NCBI RefSeq assembly: GCF_003605755.1
Contig: NZ_RAHJ01000019.1
Location: 258,331 to 322,330 of the forward strand
From: Tsuneonella suprasediminis
Lineage (GTDB): Bacteria > Pseudomonadota > Alphaproteobacteria > Sphingomonadales > Sphingomonadaceae
Direction of reading: 5' to 3'
DNA: 64,000 nt
This document shows, piece by piece, positions 24,244 through 32,177 of this stretch. Under the pieces are notes generated by a model, which worked only from the letters and a program-made list of their open reading frames with translations, did no database searches and was not told the DNA's origin. The position numbers and the translations under genes are program-made. Each line of letters opens with the position of its first letter. Position 1 is the stretch's first letter.

Positions 24244-25237
24244 TGTTCGTTTCGGTGCGCTTGCCGCGCTGAGTTTTGTGCTGCTTACCGGCTGTGGAGC
24301 CGGTGGCAGTTCCGGCTATCCCAAGTCGGCAGGCATCGCGCCGGTTGGGCAGGACAGCGTCGTCAAGCGGGGTCCCGCAGCGGACTACCCAATGGTGCTG
24401 GGCGATCCATTTACGATCGACGGCGAAACCTACACTCCCAGCGATACGCTCAATTATGATCGGGTCGGATATGCCGCGCTCGATCAGGGGGACGGCGTCA
24501 CTGCGGCCAGTAAGACGCTTCCTCTGCCCTCCTACGTTGAAATTACTTCGCTCGAAACCGGCAAGACAATTCTCGTTCGCGTGGAGCGGCGCGGTCCGAT
24601 GACGAATTCACGGCTGGTCGCTTTGTCGCCCGATGCCGCCAGTCAGCTCGCCGCGTCGGACGGGACTCCCGTGCGGGTTCGCCGGGTCAATCCACCAGAA
24701 ATTGAACGCGCAGAGCTGCGCACCGGTCGCCCGGCAGGCGAACGGCTGGAAACTCCCAAATCACTGGTCGAAGTGCTGAAACGCAAGCTACCGCCAAGCG
24801 GAGAGGCGAGTTTGCGGAGTACCGTCTCACCGGCCGATCCGGTTGCGACATCTGTGAAAGCGCCGCGTGAGACCAAGGGGCCGAAGAAACCACCGATTGT
24901 CGATAAAGCGCCGGCGGAAGGTTACGCGCTGAAGCCACTTGCAACCGCTCCTGCCGCTCCGCCAGTTGCGTCATCCTCTGCCGCCAAACAAAAGCCTGCG
25001 CCGACCGAGAAATCGAAAGCCGATATATCCGATGGCTTTCTGATTCAGGCGGGAGCGTTTTCGGTCAAAGGCAATGCCGATCGCGCGGCTCGTTCGGTTG
25101 GCGGTTCCGTCACCCGTTCGGGAAATCTCTATCTGGTCCGCAGCGGGCCCTATCGCACCCGTGGACAGGCCGAAGCGGCTCTCGTCAAGGTGAGGGCTGC
25201 CGGTTATAGCGACGCACGAGTCATTCCTACCAGCTGA
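24227..25237 (+). CDS. RlpA-like lipoprotein with SPOR domain, degenerate catalytic core
   Basis: A 336-residue outer-membrane lipoprotein candidate: lipobox LLTGC with Cys23, a double-psi beta-barrel RlpA-like domain at about residues 50-150 (TAASKTLPLPSYVEITSLE), a Pro/Lys-rich linker, and a C-terminal SPOR domain (DGFLIQAGAFSVKGNADRAA, LYLVRSGPYRTRGQAEAAL) that binds denuded septal peptidoglycan. Active RlpA proteins read NDRGPF near the end of the barrel; here it is ERRGPM, so a catalytic aspartate appears to be lost. It may bind septal wall without cutting it. Start and overlap with the MltB-like gene indicate coupling. Confidence 0.85.
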   Translation: MRLPGDVRFGALAALSFVLLTGCGAGGSSGYPKSAGIAPVGQDSVVKRGPAADYPMVLGDPFTIDGETYTPSDTLNYDRVGYAALDQGDGVTAASKTLPLPSYVEITSLETGKTILVRVERRGPMTNSRLVALSPDAASQLAASDGTPVRVRRVNPPEIERAELRTGRPAGERLETPKSLVEVLKRKLPPSGEASLRSTVSPADPVATSVKAPRETKGPKKPPIVDKAPAEGYALKPLATAPAAPPVASSSAAKQKPAPTEKSKADISDGFLIQAGAFSVKGNADRAARSVGGSVTRSGNLYLVRSGPYRTRGQAEAALVKVRAAGYSDARVIPTS

Positions 25238-25255
25238 TCCGCCGGCTCCCGTCCG

Positions 25256-26455
25256 GTGGCGGGAGTTCGCTTGAAAGCTTGCTTTTCTTTATTGGCCGCA
25301 GCCTTCGTCTGGTTGACGGGCACGTCGGCAACGCCTGCCGTTCCCCCGGCAAACCCCGTATTGCACGAAACAGGAATTGCATCGCCACCCTCTCCTACCG
25401 ATGCGCCGATCGCTCTTCTGGTGGATCTGTCATCAGGCCAGACCCTCTTTTCGCGTGACCCGGACCGACGGTTCGTTCCGGCATCTATCACCAAAGTGAT
25501 GACAGTATTCGTCGCGTTCGAAATGATCGATTCGGGCAAGATCGATCCTGGCCAGACAGTGATGATGAGCAGCGATGCATACAAACACTGGCATGCAGTG
25601 GGATCGACCATGTTCCTCAAGGAACATCAAAGGGTTACCGTCGATCAGCTATTGCACGGCATCACTACGGTTTCGGCCAACGATGGCTCTGTCGTTCTGG
25701 CAGAGGGACTTGCCGGCAGCACGGAAAAGTGGGTGGCTATGATGAATGCGGCCGCTCGCAGGATCGGGATGAAAGACAGCCATTATGGCCGTCCCAATGG
25801 ATGGATGGACGATGGTCAGACATTCGTGACGGCACACGATCTGGTGACTCTGGGCGCCGCGCTAATCCTCGATCATCCCGATCTCTATCGCCGGTACTTT
25901 GGCCATAGGCGCCTGCGATTTAATGGGTTTGAGCAGGTCAATCACGATCCGATCACCGGTGTGGTGCCCGGTGCCGATGGGATCAAAACCGGTTTCACCA
26001 ATCAGGCGGGCTATGGCTTTTTGGGAAGCGCGGAGCGTGACGGGCGGCGGCTGATCATGGTTGTCGCAGGCTCTCCAACCGGGCGCGCCCGAAACGAAGC
26101 AGCGCGCAGCCTGATCGAATGGGGTTTCGAAGCATTTGGCAGCCAGCCGTTGTTCGCCAAAGGCAGTGTAGTCGGGGAGGCTGCTGTGCAGGATGGCGAT
26201 AGCCGCCACGTGGCGCTGGTTGCGCCTCAGGCGATCAGCGCGGCGATGCCGCAGGGAACGCGTCCAGATATAAAACTGTCGATCCGTTACGAAGGGCCTT
26301 TGCGTGCTCCGATCCGTGCCGGGGAACCGGTTGCCGAACTTGTTATAGAGGCTGCCGGAATGCCCACGTCGCGTGTTCCGTTGACCGCCCGCGACGATGT
26401 CGCGCAAGCAAACCTGCTTGATCGCCTGACGAACGGAATAGCGGGAATTCTGTGA
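25256..26455 (+). CDS. D-alanyl-D-alanine carboxypeptidase, PBP5/6 type
   Basis: Trims the terminal D-alanine from peptidoglycan side chains in the periplasm. The 399 residues begin with a hydrophobic signal sequence (KACFSLLAAAFVWLTGTSA). All three penicillin-binding motifs are intact: S77-x-x-K80 (PASITKVM), S140-A-N142, and K244-T-G246 (GIKTGFTN). A C-terminal PBP5_C-type beta domain follows. The start is a GTG and could be a few codons later. The stop overlaps the tmk start in TGATG. Confidence 0.92.
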   Translation: MAGVRLKACFSLLAAAFVWLTGTSATPAVPPANPVLHETGIASPPSPTDAPIALLVDLSSGQTLFSRDPDRRFVPASITKVMTVFVAFEMIDSGKIDPGQTVMMSSDAYKHWHAVGSTMFLKEHQRVTVDQLLHGITTVSANDGSVVLAEGLAGSTEKWVAMMNAAARRIGMKDSHYGRPNGWMDDGQTFVTAHDLVTLGAALILDHPDLYRRYFGHRRLRFNGFEQVNHDPITGVVPGADGIKTGFTNQAGYGFLGSAERDGRRLIMVVAGSPTGRARNEAARSLIEWGFEAFGSQPLFAKGSVVGEAAVQDGDSRHVALVAPQAISAAMPQGTRPDIKLSIRYEGPLRAPIRAGEPVAELVIEAAGMPTSRVPLTARDDVAQANLLDRLTNGIAGIL

Positions 26456-27093
26456 TGACGCGCGGCTGCTTCATAGCTTTGGAAGGCGGGGAGGGGGCGG
26501 GTAAGTCCACTCAGGCCCGTCTGTTGGCCGACGCGATGATATCGCGCGGGACAGATGTCGTGCTGACGCGGGAGCCGGGTGGCACGCCCGGCGCAGAAGC
26601 AATCCGTGAACTGCTGCTGCATCCCCCCGGCGAAGGGTGGAAGGCGGAGGCGGAGGCTTTGCTATTTGCCGCGGCCCGGTCCGATCATGTCGCGCGATTG
26701 ATCCGCCCCGCGCTGGATGCGGGCAAGTGGGTGATATGCGATCGGTTTGTCGATTCCAGTCGCGCCTATCAGGGAGGGGCAGGGGGCATCGGTGACGAGG
26801 CGGTGAAAACGCTACACAAGATCGGCAGTGGTGGCCTGACGCCCGATATCACCATTTTGCTCACCGTCGATCCGGCTGCGGTGACACGTCGGCTAAAGGT
26901 CCGCGACGGTGACCGGAGCGATGCCATCGGCGGGCGCAGCATTGCCTATCATGCAGCGGTGGCCGAAACCTTTGGCCGGATTGCAGCGGAAAATCCCGAT
27001 GCGTTCGCGATTATCGATGGCTCGGCCTCCCCGGATGAAGTCCACGCACGAATCCTCTCTGTAATCGAACCTCTGATCGAACGAAGCCAATGA
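26455..27093 (+). CDS. tmk: thymidylate kinase
   Basis: Phosphorylates dTMP to dTDP for DNA synthesis. The 212 residues contain the P-loop EGGEGAGKSTQ, the REPGGTPGAE arginine loop, CDRFVDSSRAYQG and the LID segment RDGDRSDAIGG. The start MTRGCFIALEGG overlaps the stop of the carboxypeptidase gene; a GTG three bases earlier is an equal alternative. The end overlaps holB by four bases (ATGA). Order tmk-holB-metG-tatD is a common replication-linked operon. Confidence 0.96.
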   Translation: MTRGCFIALEGGEGAGKSTQARLLADAMISRGTDVVLTREPGGTPGAEAIRELLLHPPGEGWKAEAEALLFAAARSDHVARLIRPALDAGKWVICDRFVDSSRAYQGGAGGIGDEAVKTLHKIGSGGLTPDITILLTVDPAAVTRRLKVRDGDRSDAIGGRSIAYHAAVAETFGRIAAENPDAFAIIDGSASPDEVHARILSVIEPLIERSQ

Positions 27094-28052
27094 CGCTGAT
27101 CGGTCATGAAGCTGCGTGGCATGAATGGGACGAGGCGCTGGATGGCACCCGGATGCACCACGCATGGCTGTTGGCGGGCAAGAAGGGGCTGGGCAAAATG
27201 GCCTTCGCCATGGCCGCCGCGCGCAAGCTGGTGGCAGAGCCAGGCATCCCGCAACCCGACGGGCCGCATCCCGACATAATCGTTCTGACGAACTTGCCAA
27301 AAGACGAAAAAGAGGAACGTAAGCGCGAAGAGGGCAAGCCTTACGAGGCGAAGCGCAACATCGCGGTGGATCAGATCCGCCAGATGCAGTCGCGCTTGGT
27401 AACCCGGCCCACGCTCGGCAACAGGCGGGCAATCATTATCGATCCGGCCGATGATCTGGAGAAAGGCTCTGCCAACGCCCTGCTGAAAAGTCTGGAAGAA
27501 CCACCGGCTGGCACCTTCTTCCTGCTGATCGCGCATCGGCCTGCGCGATTGCTGCCAACAATCCGTTCGCGGTGCAGACTGTTACGCTTTCCCGCACTCG
27601 ACGACGCAGCGATCGGGCGACTGCTGGCGGAAAAAATGCCCGATAGCGATCCGCACACCCGCGAAGCCGCAATCGCGGCTGCCGCAGGATCGCCGGGGGC
27701 GGCTCTGGAATTTGTCGCGCAGGATCTCGGTAAGCTCAATGCGCTGATGCAGCAGATTGCCCGGAATGGCGATCGCGACTTCTCCTTGCGTGGTCAGTTG
27801 GCCGGTGAAATCGGATCGCGCCCGGATCGCGCCCGGATCGCAGCGGTGCTCGATCTTGCCCGCGCGACGATTGCGGCGCAGGCGAACGATGCACCACCGC
27901 TGGCGTTACCGGCCATTGCCGATGCCCATGCGGAGATTGTCCGGCTTGCCGGGCAAGTGCCGACCTATAATTTCGACCCCGGATTACTGGTGATGCATAT
28001 CGGCGGCTTGCTCGCCGGGGCTGCCGGGGCTAGCGAGCGGACCAATGTCTGA
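27090..28052 (+). CDS. holB: DNA polymerase III subunit delta'
   Basis: Clamp-loader subunit. The 320 residues have the AAA+ fold with the sequence LLAGKKGLGKMAFAMAA at the nucleotide site, DPADDLEKGSANALLKSLEE, and the arginine-finger motif TIRSRCRLLRF. The zinc-binding cysteines of some delta' proteins are absent, as is usual in alphaproteobacteria. There is a short direct duplication (about 27812-27836, CGGATCGCGCC twice) that only adds one extra RPDRARI-type turn. It overlaps tmk by four and metG by eight bases. Confidence 0.95.
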   Translation: MTLIGHEAAWHEWDEALDGTRMHHAWLLAGKKGLGKMAFAMAAARKLVAEPGIPQPDGPHPDIIVLTNLPKDEKEERKREEGKPYEAKRNIAVDQIRQMQSRLVTRPTLGNRRAIIIDPADDLEKGSANALLKSLEEPPAGTFFLLIAHRPARLLPTIRSRCRLLRFPALDDAAIGRLLAEKMPDSDPHTREAAIAAAAGSPGAALEFVAQDLGKLNALMQQIARNGDRDFSLRGQLAGEIGSRPDRARIAAVLDLARATIAAQANDAPPLALPAIADAHAEIVRLAGQVPTYNFDPGLLVMHIGGLLAGAAGASERTNV

Positions 28053-29607
28053 ACCATTCTATATCACCACCGCGATCAGCTACCCCAACGGGCGGCCGCA
28101 TATTGGCCATGCATACGAGGCGATTGCCGCGGATGTCATCGCACGCTTTCAACGTCAGCAGGGGAAGGACGTCCGGTTTCAGACCGGGACGGACGAACAC
28201 GGCCTGAAAATGGCCCGCAAGGCGGAAGAGCAAGGCCGCACACCGCGTGAACTGGCCGACGAAATGTCGGGCTATTTCCAGCAGATGTGCGATGCTCTTA
28301 ATGTAAAGTACGATCGCTTTATCCGCACCGTGGAAGCGGATCACCATCGTTCGTGCCAGGCGCTCTGGCGCGCGATGGAGGCGAATGGCGATCTCTATCT
28401 TGATCGGTACGAGGGCTGGTACTCGGTCCGCGACGAAGCCTATTACGATGAAAGCGAGCTGGTTGACGGGGAAGGGGGCGAGCGCCTTTCTCCGCAAGGA
28501 ACCCCGGTTGAATGGACAGTGGAAGAATCGTGGTTCTTCCGCCTGTCGAAATATCAGGAACCTCTGCTGGCGCTGTACCGCGACAATCCGGATTTCATTC
28601 AGCCGGACAGCCGCCGGAATGAAATGATTGCTTTTGTTTCTGGTGGCTTGCGTGATCTTTCTGTCAGCCGGACGAGCTTCGACTGGGGGGTTAAAGTCCC
28701 CGGCAGCGACACCCATGTGATGTATGTGTGGGTCGATGCGCTGACCAATTACATCACTGGCCTCGGCTATCCCGAAGATACTGAGAATTACCGCAAGTTC
28801 TGGCCTGCCAGCCTTCACCTTATCGGTAAGGACATTGTCCGGTTCCACACGGTCTATTGGCCTGCATTTCTGTTGAGTGCGGGCCTGCCATTGCCACAGA
28901 AAGTGTTTGGCCACGGCTTCCTGCTTAACCGCGGACAGAAGGAATCGAAATCGCTCGGCAACGTGACCGATCCGCTGGCATTGGCGGATCAGTTCGGCGT
29001 GGATACGCTGCGCTATTTCTTCATGCGCGAAGTGAACTTCGGGCAAGATGGCAGCTATTCCCCGGAAGCGATTATTACCAAAACCAATGCCGAACTTGCG
29101 AATAGCTTCGGCAATCTGGTTCAGCGCACTTTGTCCATGATTAACAAGAATATGGACGGCATACTTGAACGGTTTGAAACCGCCGGTGAGGATAAGGCGT
29201 TGCTGACGATCGTGCAGGATGCCTGCCGTCAGGGCTTGCCACATGCTTTCGAGAGACTGGCGTTTTCGGTTGGGATAGAGAACTGGTTGCGCGCGGTGTA
29301 CGCCTGCAACCAATATGTCGACGAACAAGCTCCGTGGACTCTGCGGAAGACCGACCCCGAGCGGATGAAGGTCGTCCTGCAAACGCTGTATATCGCCATC
29401 CGCGATCTGGCACTGGCGATCCGCCCGGTTATCCCGACTAGGGCCGACGCTGTGCTCCGGCAGCTCGGGGTTGCGGAAGGGCAGGCGGGATCTGCCGATA
29501 TGCACGACGAAGGCTGGTACAACGCATTGGTTGCATCGGGGCATGTTGTGGCCAAACCGAATCCGGTGTTCCCACGCCTCGAATTGCCTGAAGAAGCCAC
29601 CGATTGA
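28045..29607 (+). CDS. metG: methionyl-tRNA synthetase
   Basis: Charges tRNA-Met. The 520 residues include the HIGH signature (SYPNGRPHIGHAYEAI, residues 19-22) and KMSKS as KESKS (about residues 298-302). The connective-peptide region has no C-x2-C pairs, so this is the zinc-free short class of MetRS, and it lacks the C-terminal dimerisation domain. This is typical of alphaproteobacteria. The ATG overlaps the last codons of holB, and the stop overlaps the tatD start (TTGATG). Confidence 0.97.
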   Translation: MSEPFYITTAISYPNGRPHIGHAYEAIAADVIARFQRQQGKDVRFQTGTDEHGLKMARKAEEQGRTPRELADEMSGYFQQMCDALNVKYDRFIRTVEADHHRSCQALWRAMEANGDLYLDRYEGWYSVRDEAYYDESELVDGEGGERLSPQGTPVEWTVEESWFFRLSKYQEPLLALYRDNPDFIQPDSRRNEMIAFVSGGLRDLSVSRTSFDWGVKVPGSDTHVMYVWVDALTNYITGLGYPEDTENYRKFWPASLHLIGKDIVRFHTVYWPAFLLSAGLPLPQKVFGHGFLLNRGQKESKSLGNVTDPLALADQFGVDTLRYFFMREVNFGQDGSYSPEAIITKTNAELANSFGNLVQRTLSMINKNMDGILERFETAGEDKALLTIVQDACRQGLPHAFERLAFSVGIENWLRAVYACNQYVDEQAPWTLRKTDPERMKVVLQTLYIAIRDLALAIRPVIPTRADAVLRQLGVAEGQAGSADMHDEGWYNALVASGHVVAKPNPVFPRLELPEEATD

Positions 29608-30380
29608 TGTTGATCGATAGCCATTGCCATCTCGAATACGAAGGACTGGTGGACGATCAGCAGGCGGCGCTGGAACGGGCGAGGGCTGCGGGGGTTGGCG
29701 GCTTTCTGAATATCTCCACTCGTCAGAGCGAATGGGGCCGGGTGGTCGCCACCGCAGAGCGCGAAAGCGACGTGTGGGCCAGCGTCGGCATCCACCCGCA
29801 CGAGGCCGATGGCCATGCCGATCTGGGGCGAGAAGTACTGCGGGCCGCCACCAACAATGCCAGAGTGATCGGCATTGGTGAAACGGGGTTGGATTACTAC
29901 TACGATAAATCCGACCGGCAGGTGCAGCAGGCGCTGTTCCGGATGCATATCGGCGTAGCGCGTGAAACCGGGCTGCCCCTGATTATCCATACCCGCGATG
30001 CAGAGGAAGACACAGCAGCCATTCTGAAGGACGAGATGGAGCGGGGGGCTTTTCCCGCGCTGATCCATTGCTTCACTGCGTCGGCGGAATTTGCCCGGAT
30101 CGTGCTCGATCTGGGTCTGACAATATCGCTGTCTGGTATTGTGACGTTCAGGAACGCCCGCGAACTACAGGAAATTGCAGCAAAACTCCCCGGTGAACGC
30201 ATGCTGGTGGAAACCGACAGCCCATTTCTGGCGCCGATCCCGCATCGTGGCAAACCGTGTGAGCCAGCGTTCGTGCGCGACACCGCTGCATTTGTCGCGA
30301 CATTGCGCGGGGAAACGCTCGACCAACTGGCTGAGCGGACGACAGAGAATTTCCACGCGTTGTTCAGGAAGTCGCTGTGA
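29607..30380 (+). CDS. TatD-family metal-dependent hydrolase
   Basis: Predicted DNase-type TIM-barrel hydrolase. The 257 residues show the metal-binding set: DSHCHLEY at the N-terminus, VGIHPHEADG, GETGLDYYYDK, HTRDAEED, IHCFTAS and ETDSPFLAP. All expected His, Asp and Glu ligands are present. The start MLIDSHCHLE is chosen at 29607; a TTG three bases before is also possible. It overlaps the following hydrolase gene by four bases (GTGA). Confidence 0.93.
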   Translation: MLIDSHCHLEYEGLVDDQQAALERARAAGVGGFLNISTRQSEWGRVVATAERESDVWASVGIHPHEADGHADLGREVLRAATNNARVIGIGETGLDYYYDKSDRQVQQALFRMHIGVARETGLPLIIHTRDAEEDTAAILKDEMERGAFPALIHCFTASAEFARIVLDLGLTISLSGIVTFRNARELQEIAAKLPGERMLVETDSPFLAPIPHRGKPCEPAFVRDTAAFVATLRGETLDQLAERTTENFHALFRKSL

Positions 30381-31144
30381 AGCTGCTGATGCTCGGTTCC
30401 GGCACATCAACCGGTGTGCCACGGGTCGGGAATGACTGGGGCGCCTGTGACCCTGACGAGCCGCGCAACCGCCGCACCCGCGTTTCGATCATGGTCGAAA
30501 ACAATGCCGGCAAACGGCTTCTGGTCGATACCTCGACCGATTTGCGGGCGCAGTTGCTCGCACACGAAATCGACTCTCTCGATGCGGTGTTCTGGACGCA
30601 CGATCACGCCGATCATTGTCACGGCATCGATGATCTGCGGGCGTTGCGCTATGGCCGTGGCGGACCGCTGGCTGGCTTTGCGGCCGACGAAACCGCGCGG
30701 CGGTTGCGCCAGCGGTTCGGATATGTGTTCGCAGGCCAGCATGGCTATCACACGATTGTCGAACTGGAGCCGCTCGACCGGCTGCGGATGTGCGCCGGGT
30801 TTGGCGTCGAATGGTGCCAGATGCCGCACGGGCCCGCTCAATCGACGGCCTATTTATTCGATGCGGACGGTAAAACAATCGGTTACGCCACGGACTTCAG
30901 CGAGATTGTCGACGGCGTAGTGGAAATGTTTCAGGGCGTTGATTTGCTGGTCTGCGATTGCCTGCGCCGCCAGCCGCATCCGACACATGCTCATCTGGCG
31001 ATGGCGCTGGAACTGGCCGAACGCTGCGGCGCCGGGCAAACTGTGCTGACTCATCTCGATAAAAGCATGGATTACGCGACGCTGTGTGACGAAGTGCCAG
31101 ATAATGTCACCGTTGGTTACGATGGTCTGGAGATTGTGCTGTGA
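30377..31144 (+). CDS. metallo-beta-lactamase-fold hydrolase, PhnP-like
   Basis: A 255-residue phosphodiesterase-type hydrolase. The N-terminus MLGSGTSTGVPRVG and the dinuclear metal motif THDHADHCHG are typical of PhnP and related cyclic-phosphate or tRNA-processing enzymes; VCDCLRRQPHPTHAHLA and VLTHLDKSMDY supply later ligands. The substrate is not known. The start is GTG within GTGAAG, overlapping the stop of tatD. Genes tatD and this hydrolase are often adjacent. Confidence 0.93.
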   Translation: MKLLMLGSGTSTGVPRVGNDWGACDPDEPRNRRTRVSIMVENNAGKRLLVDTSTDLRAQLLAHEIDSLDAVFWTHDHADHCHGIDDLRALRYGRGGPLAGFAADETARRLRQRFGYVFAGQHGYHTIVELEPLDRLRMCAGFGVEWCQMPHGPAQSTAYLFDADGKTIGYATDFSEIVDGVVEMFQGVDLLVCDCLRRQPHPTHAHLAMALELAERCGAGQTVLTHLDKSMDYATLCDEVPDNVTVGYDGLEIVL

Positions 31145-31311
31145 CCGAAGGAAGCTGGATTCAACTGGTGGCGCTGTTCGGCTGGCTGATCCTGGCTGGC
31201 AGCGCATTTGCATCTTATCGGCTCAACTGGCGGGAAAGCGTGCGAATGGCATTGCTATGGGCCGGTATTTTCGTGGCAGTGGGACTGGTGTTCTCGCTGG
31301 CGATGGGATGA
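31141..31311 (+). CDS. 56-residue two-helix membrane protein
   Basis: A small frame that overlaps the upstream stop as GTGA and is therefore probably translated with it. It reads MTEGSWIQLVALFGWLILAG, then a short polar link and a second hydrophobic helix (MALLWAGIFVAVGLVFSLAM). Two transmembrane segments fill most of it. I recognise no family, although short proteins of this form commonly follow the PhnP-like gene in relatives by my recollection. Confidence 0.7.
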   Translation: MTEGSWIQLVALFGWLILAGSAFASYRLNWRESVRMALLWAGIFVAVGLVFSLAMG

Positions 31312-31365
31312 GCGAGAGGGGCCGTCAGGGCGTGAAACCTCGTTCGGCGCGACTTCTCATTTAAC

Positions 31366-31379
31366 ATAATATATATTAT
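31366..31379. repeat. 14-base A+T palindrome upstream of mazG
   Basis: ATAATATATATTAT is a perfect palindrome inside a short A+T-rich stretch, 33 bases before the mazG start. It could be part of a promoter -10 region or a dimer binding site. Confidence 0.4.
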
Positions 31380-31411
31380 CACGCCAATAGCTGTAGGGTA
31401 TCGACAGAACC

Positions 31412-32167
31412 GTGACCGATCAGATCAGCCGCCTCCTCTCGATTATGGCGACCCTGCGCGATCCGGTGCGCGGTTGCGACTGGGATCGGGCGCAGACGTT
31501 TGCCACGATCTCGCCATACACGATCGAAGAAGCTTACGAAGTTTCCGACGCGATCGAGCGTGAGGCGTTCGATGAACTGCGCGGCGAACTGGGCGATTTG
31601 CTGTTTCAGGTCGTATTCCACAGTCGGATGGCCGAAGAAGCCGGCCATTTCGCGTTCGAGGATGTCGCTCGCGCTATCTGTGACAAAATGGAGGCGCGCC
31701 ATCCGCATATCTTTGGCGAGGAAACCGGCCAGATGAGCGAGCGCCGCTGGGAAGACATCAAGGCGGCGGAGCGGCAATCCGATGGCGCAACCAGCGCGAT
31801 GGACGGTGTGGCACGTGCCCTTCCCGCATTGCTCCGCGCGGAAAAATTGCAGAAACGCGCGGCCCGCCACGGGTTCGACTGGCCCGACCACGATGGCCCG
31901 CGGGCAAAGCTGCACGAGGAAATCGACGAACTGACCGCCGCGCCGGAGGAAGAGCAGGTTGAGGAAGCGGGCGATTTGCTGTTCGCGGCCGTCAATCTGG
32001 TGCGATCGTATGGCATCGGCGCGGAAGAGGCGCTTCGCGCGGCAAATGCCAAGTTCGAACGACGATATCGGGCGATGGAATATCTGGCAGAGGGGCAGTT
32101 CGACAGCCTCTCTCTCGATCAGCAAGAAGCCTTATGGCAGGAAGTCAAACGCGCAGAACGCGGATGA
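31412..32167 (+). CDS. mazG: nucleoside triphosphate pyrophosphohydrolase MazG
   Basis: Hydrolyses NTPs and dNTPs to monophosphates, a housecleaning role. The 251 residues have the two tandem MazG domains: the first with EEAYEVSDAIEREAFDEL and GELGDLLFQVVFHSRMAEE, the second with EIDELTAA and EEAGDLLFAAVNLVR. Metal-binding EExxE patterns are intact in the first. The start is a GTG; no ATG fits. It converges on hflX with a ten-base gap. Confidence 0.95.
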   Translation: MTDQISRLLSIMATLRDPVRGCDWDRAQTFATISPYTIEEAYEVSDAIEREAFDELRGELGDLLFQVVFHSRMAEEAGHFAFEDVARAICDKMEARHPHIFGEETGQMSERRWEDIKAAERQSDGATSAMDGVARALPALLRAEKLQKRAARHGFDWPDHDGPRAKLHEEIDELTAAPEEEQVEEAGDLLFAAVNLVRSYGIGAEEALRAANAKFERRYRAMEYLAEGQFDSLSLDQQEALWQEVKRAERG

Positions 32168-32177
32168 AGTTCGCAGC

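Noticed and set aside
27812-27836. Tandem 11-base repeat in holB
   Set aside because: Only two copies, in frame phase that keeps the protein intact; a minor duplication inside a normal gene.
28030-29544. 504-codon minus-strand frame opposite metG
   Set aside because: Antisense shadow with no recognisable protein features.
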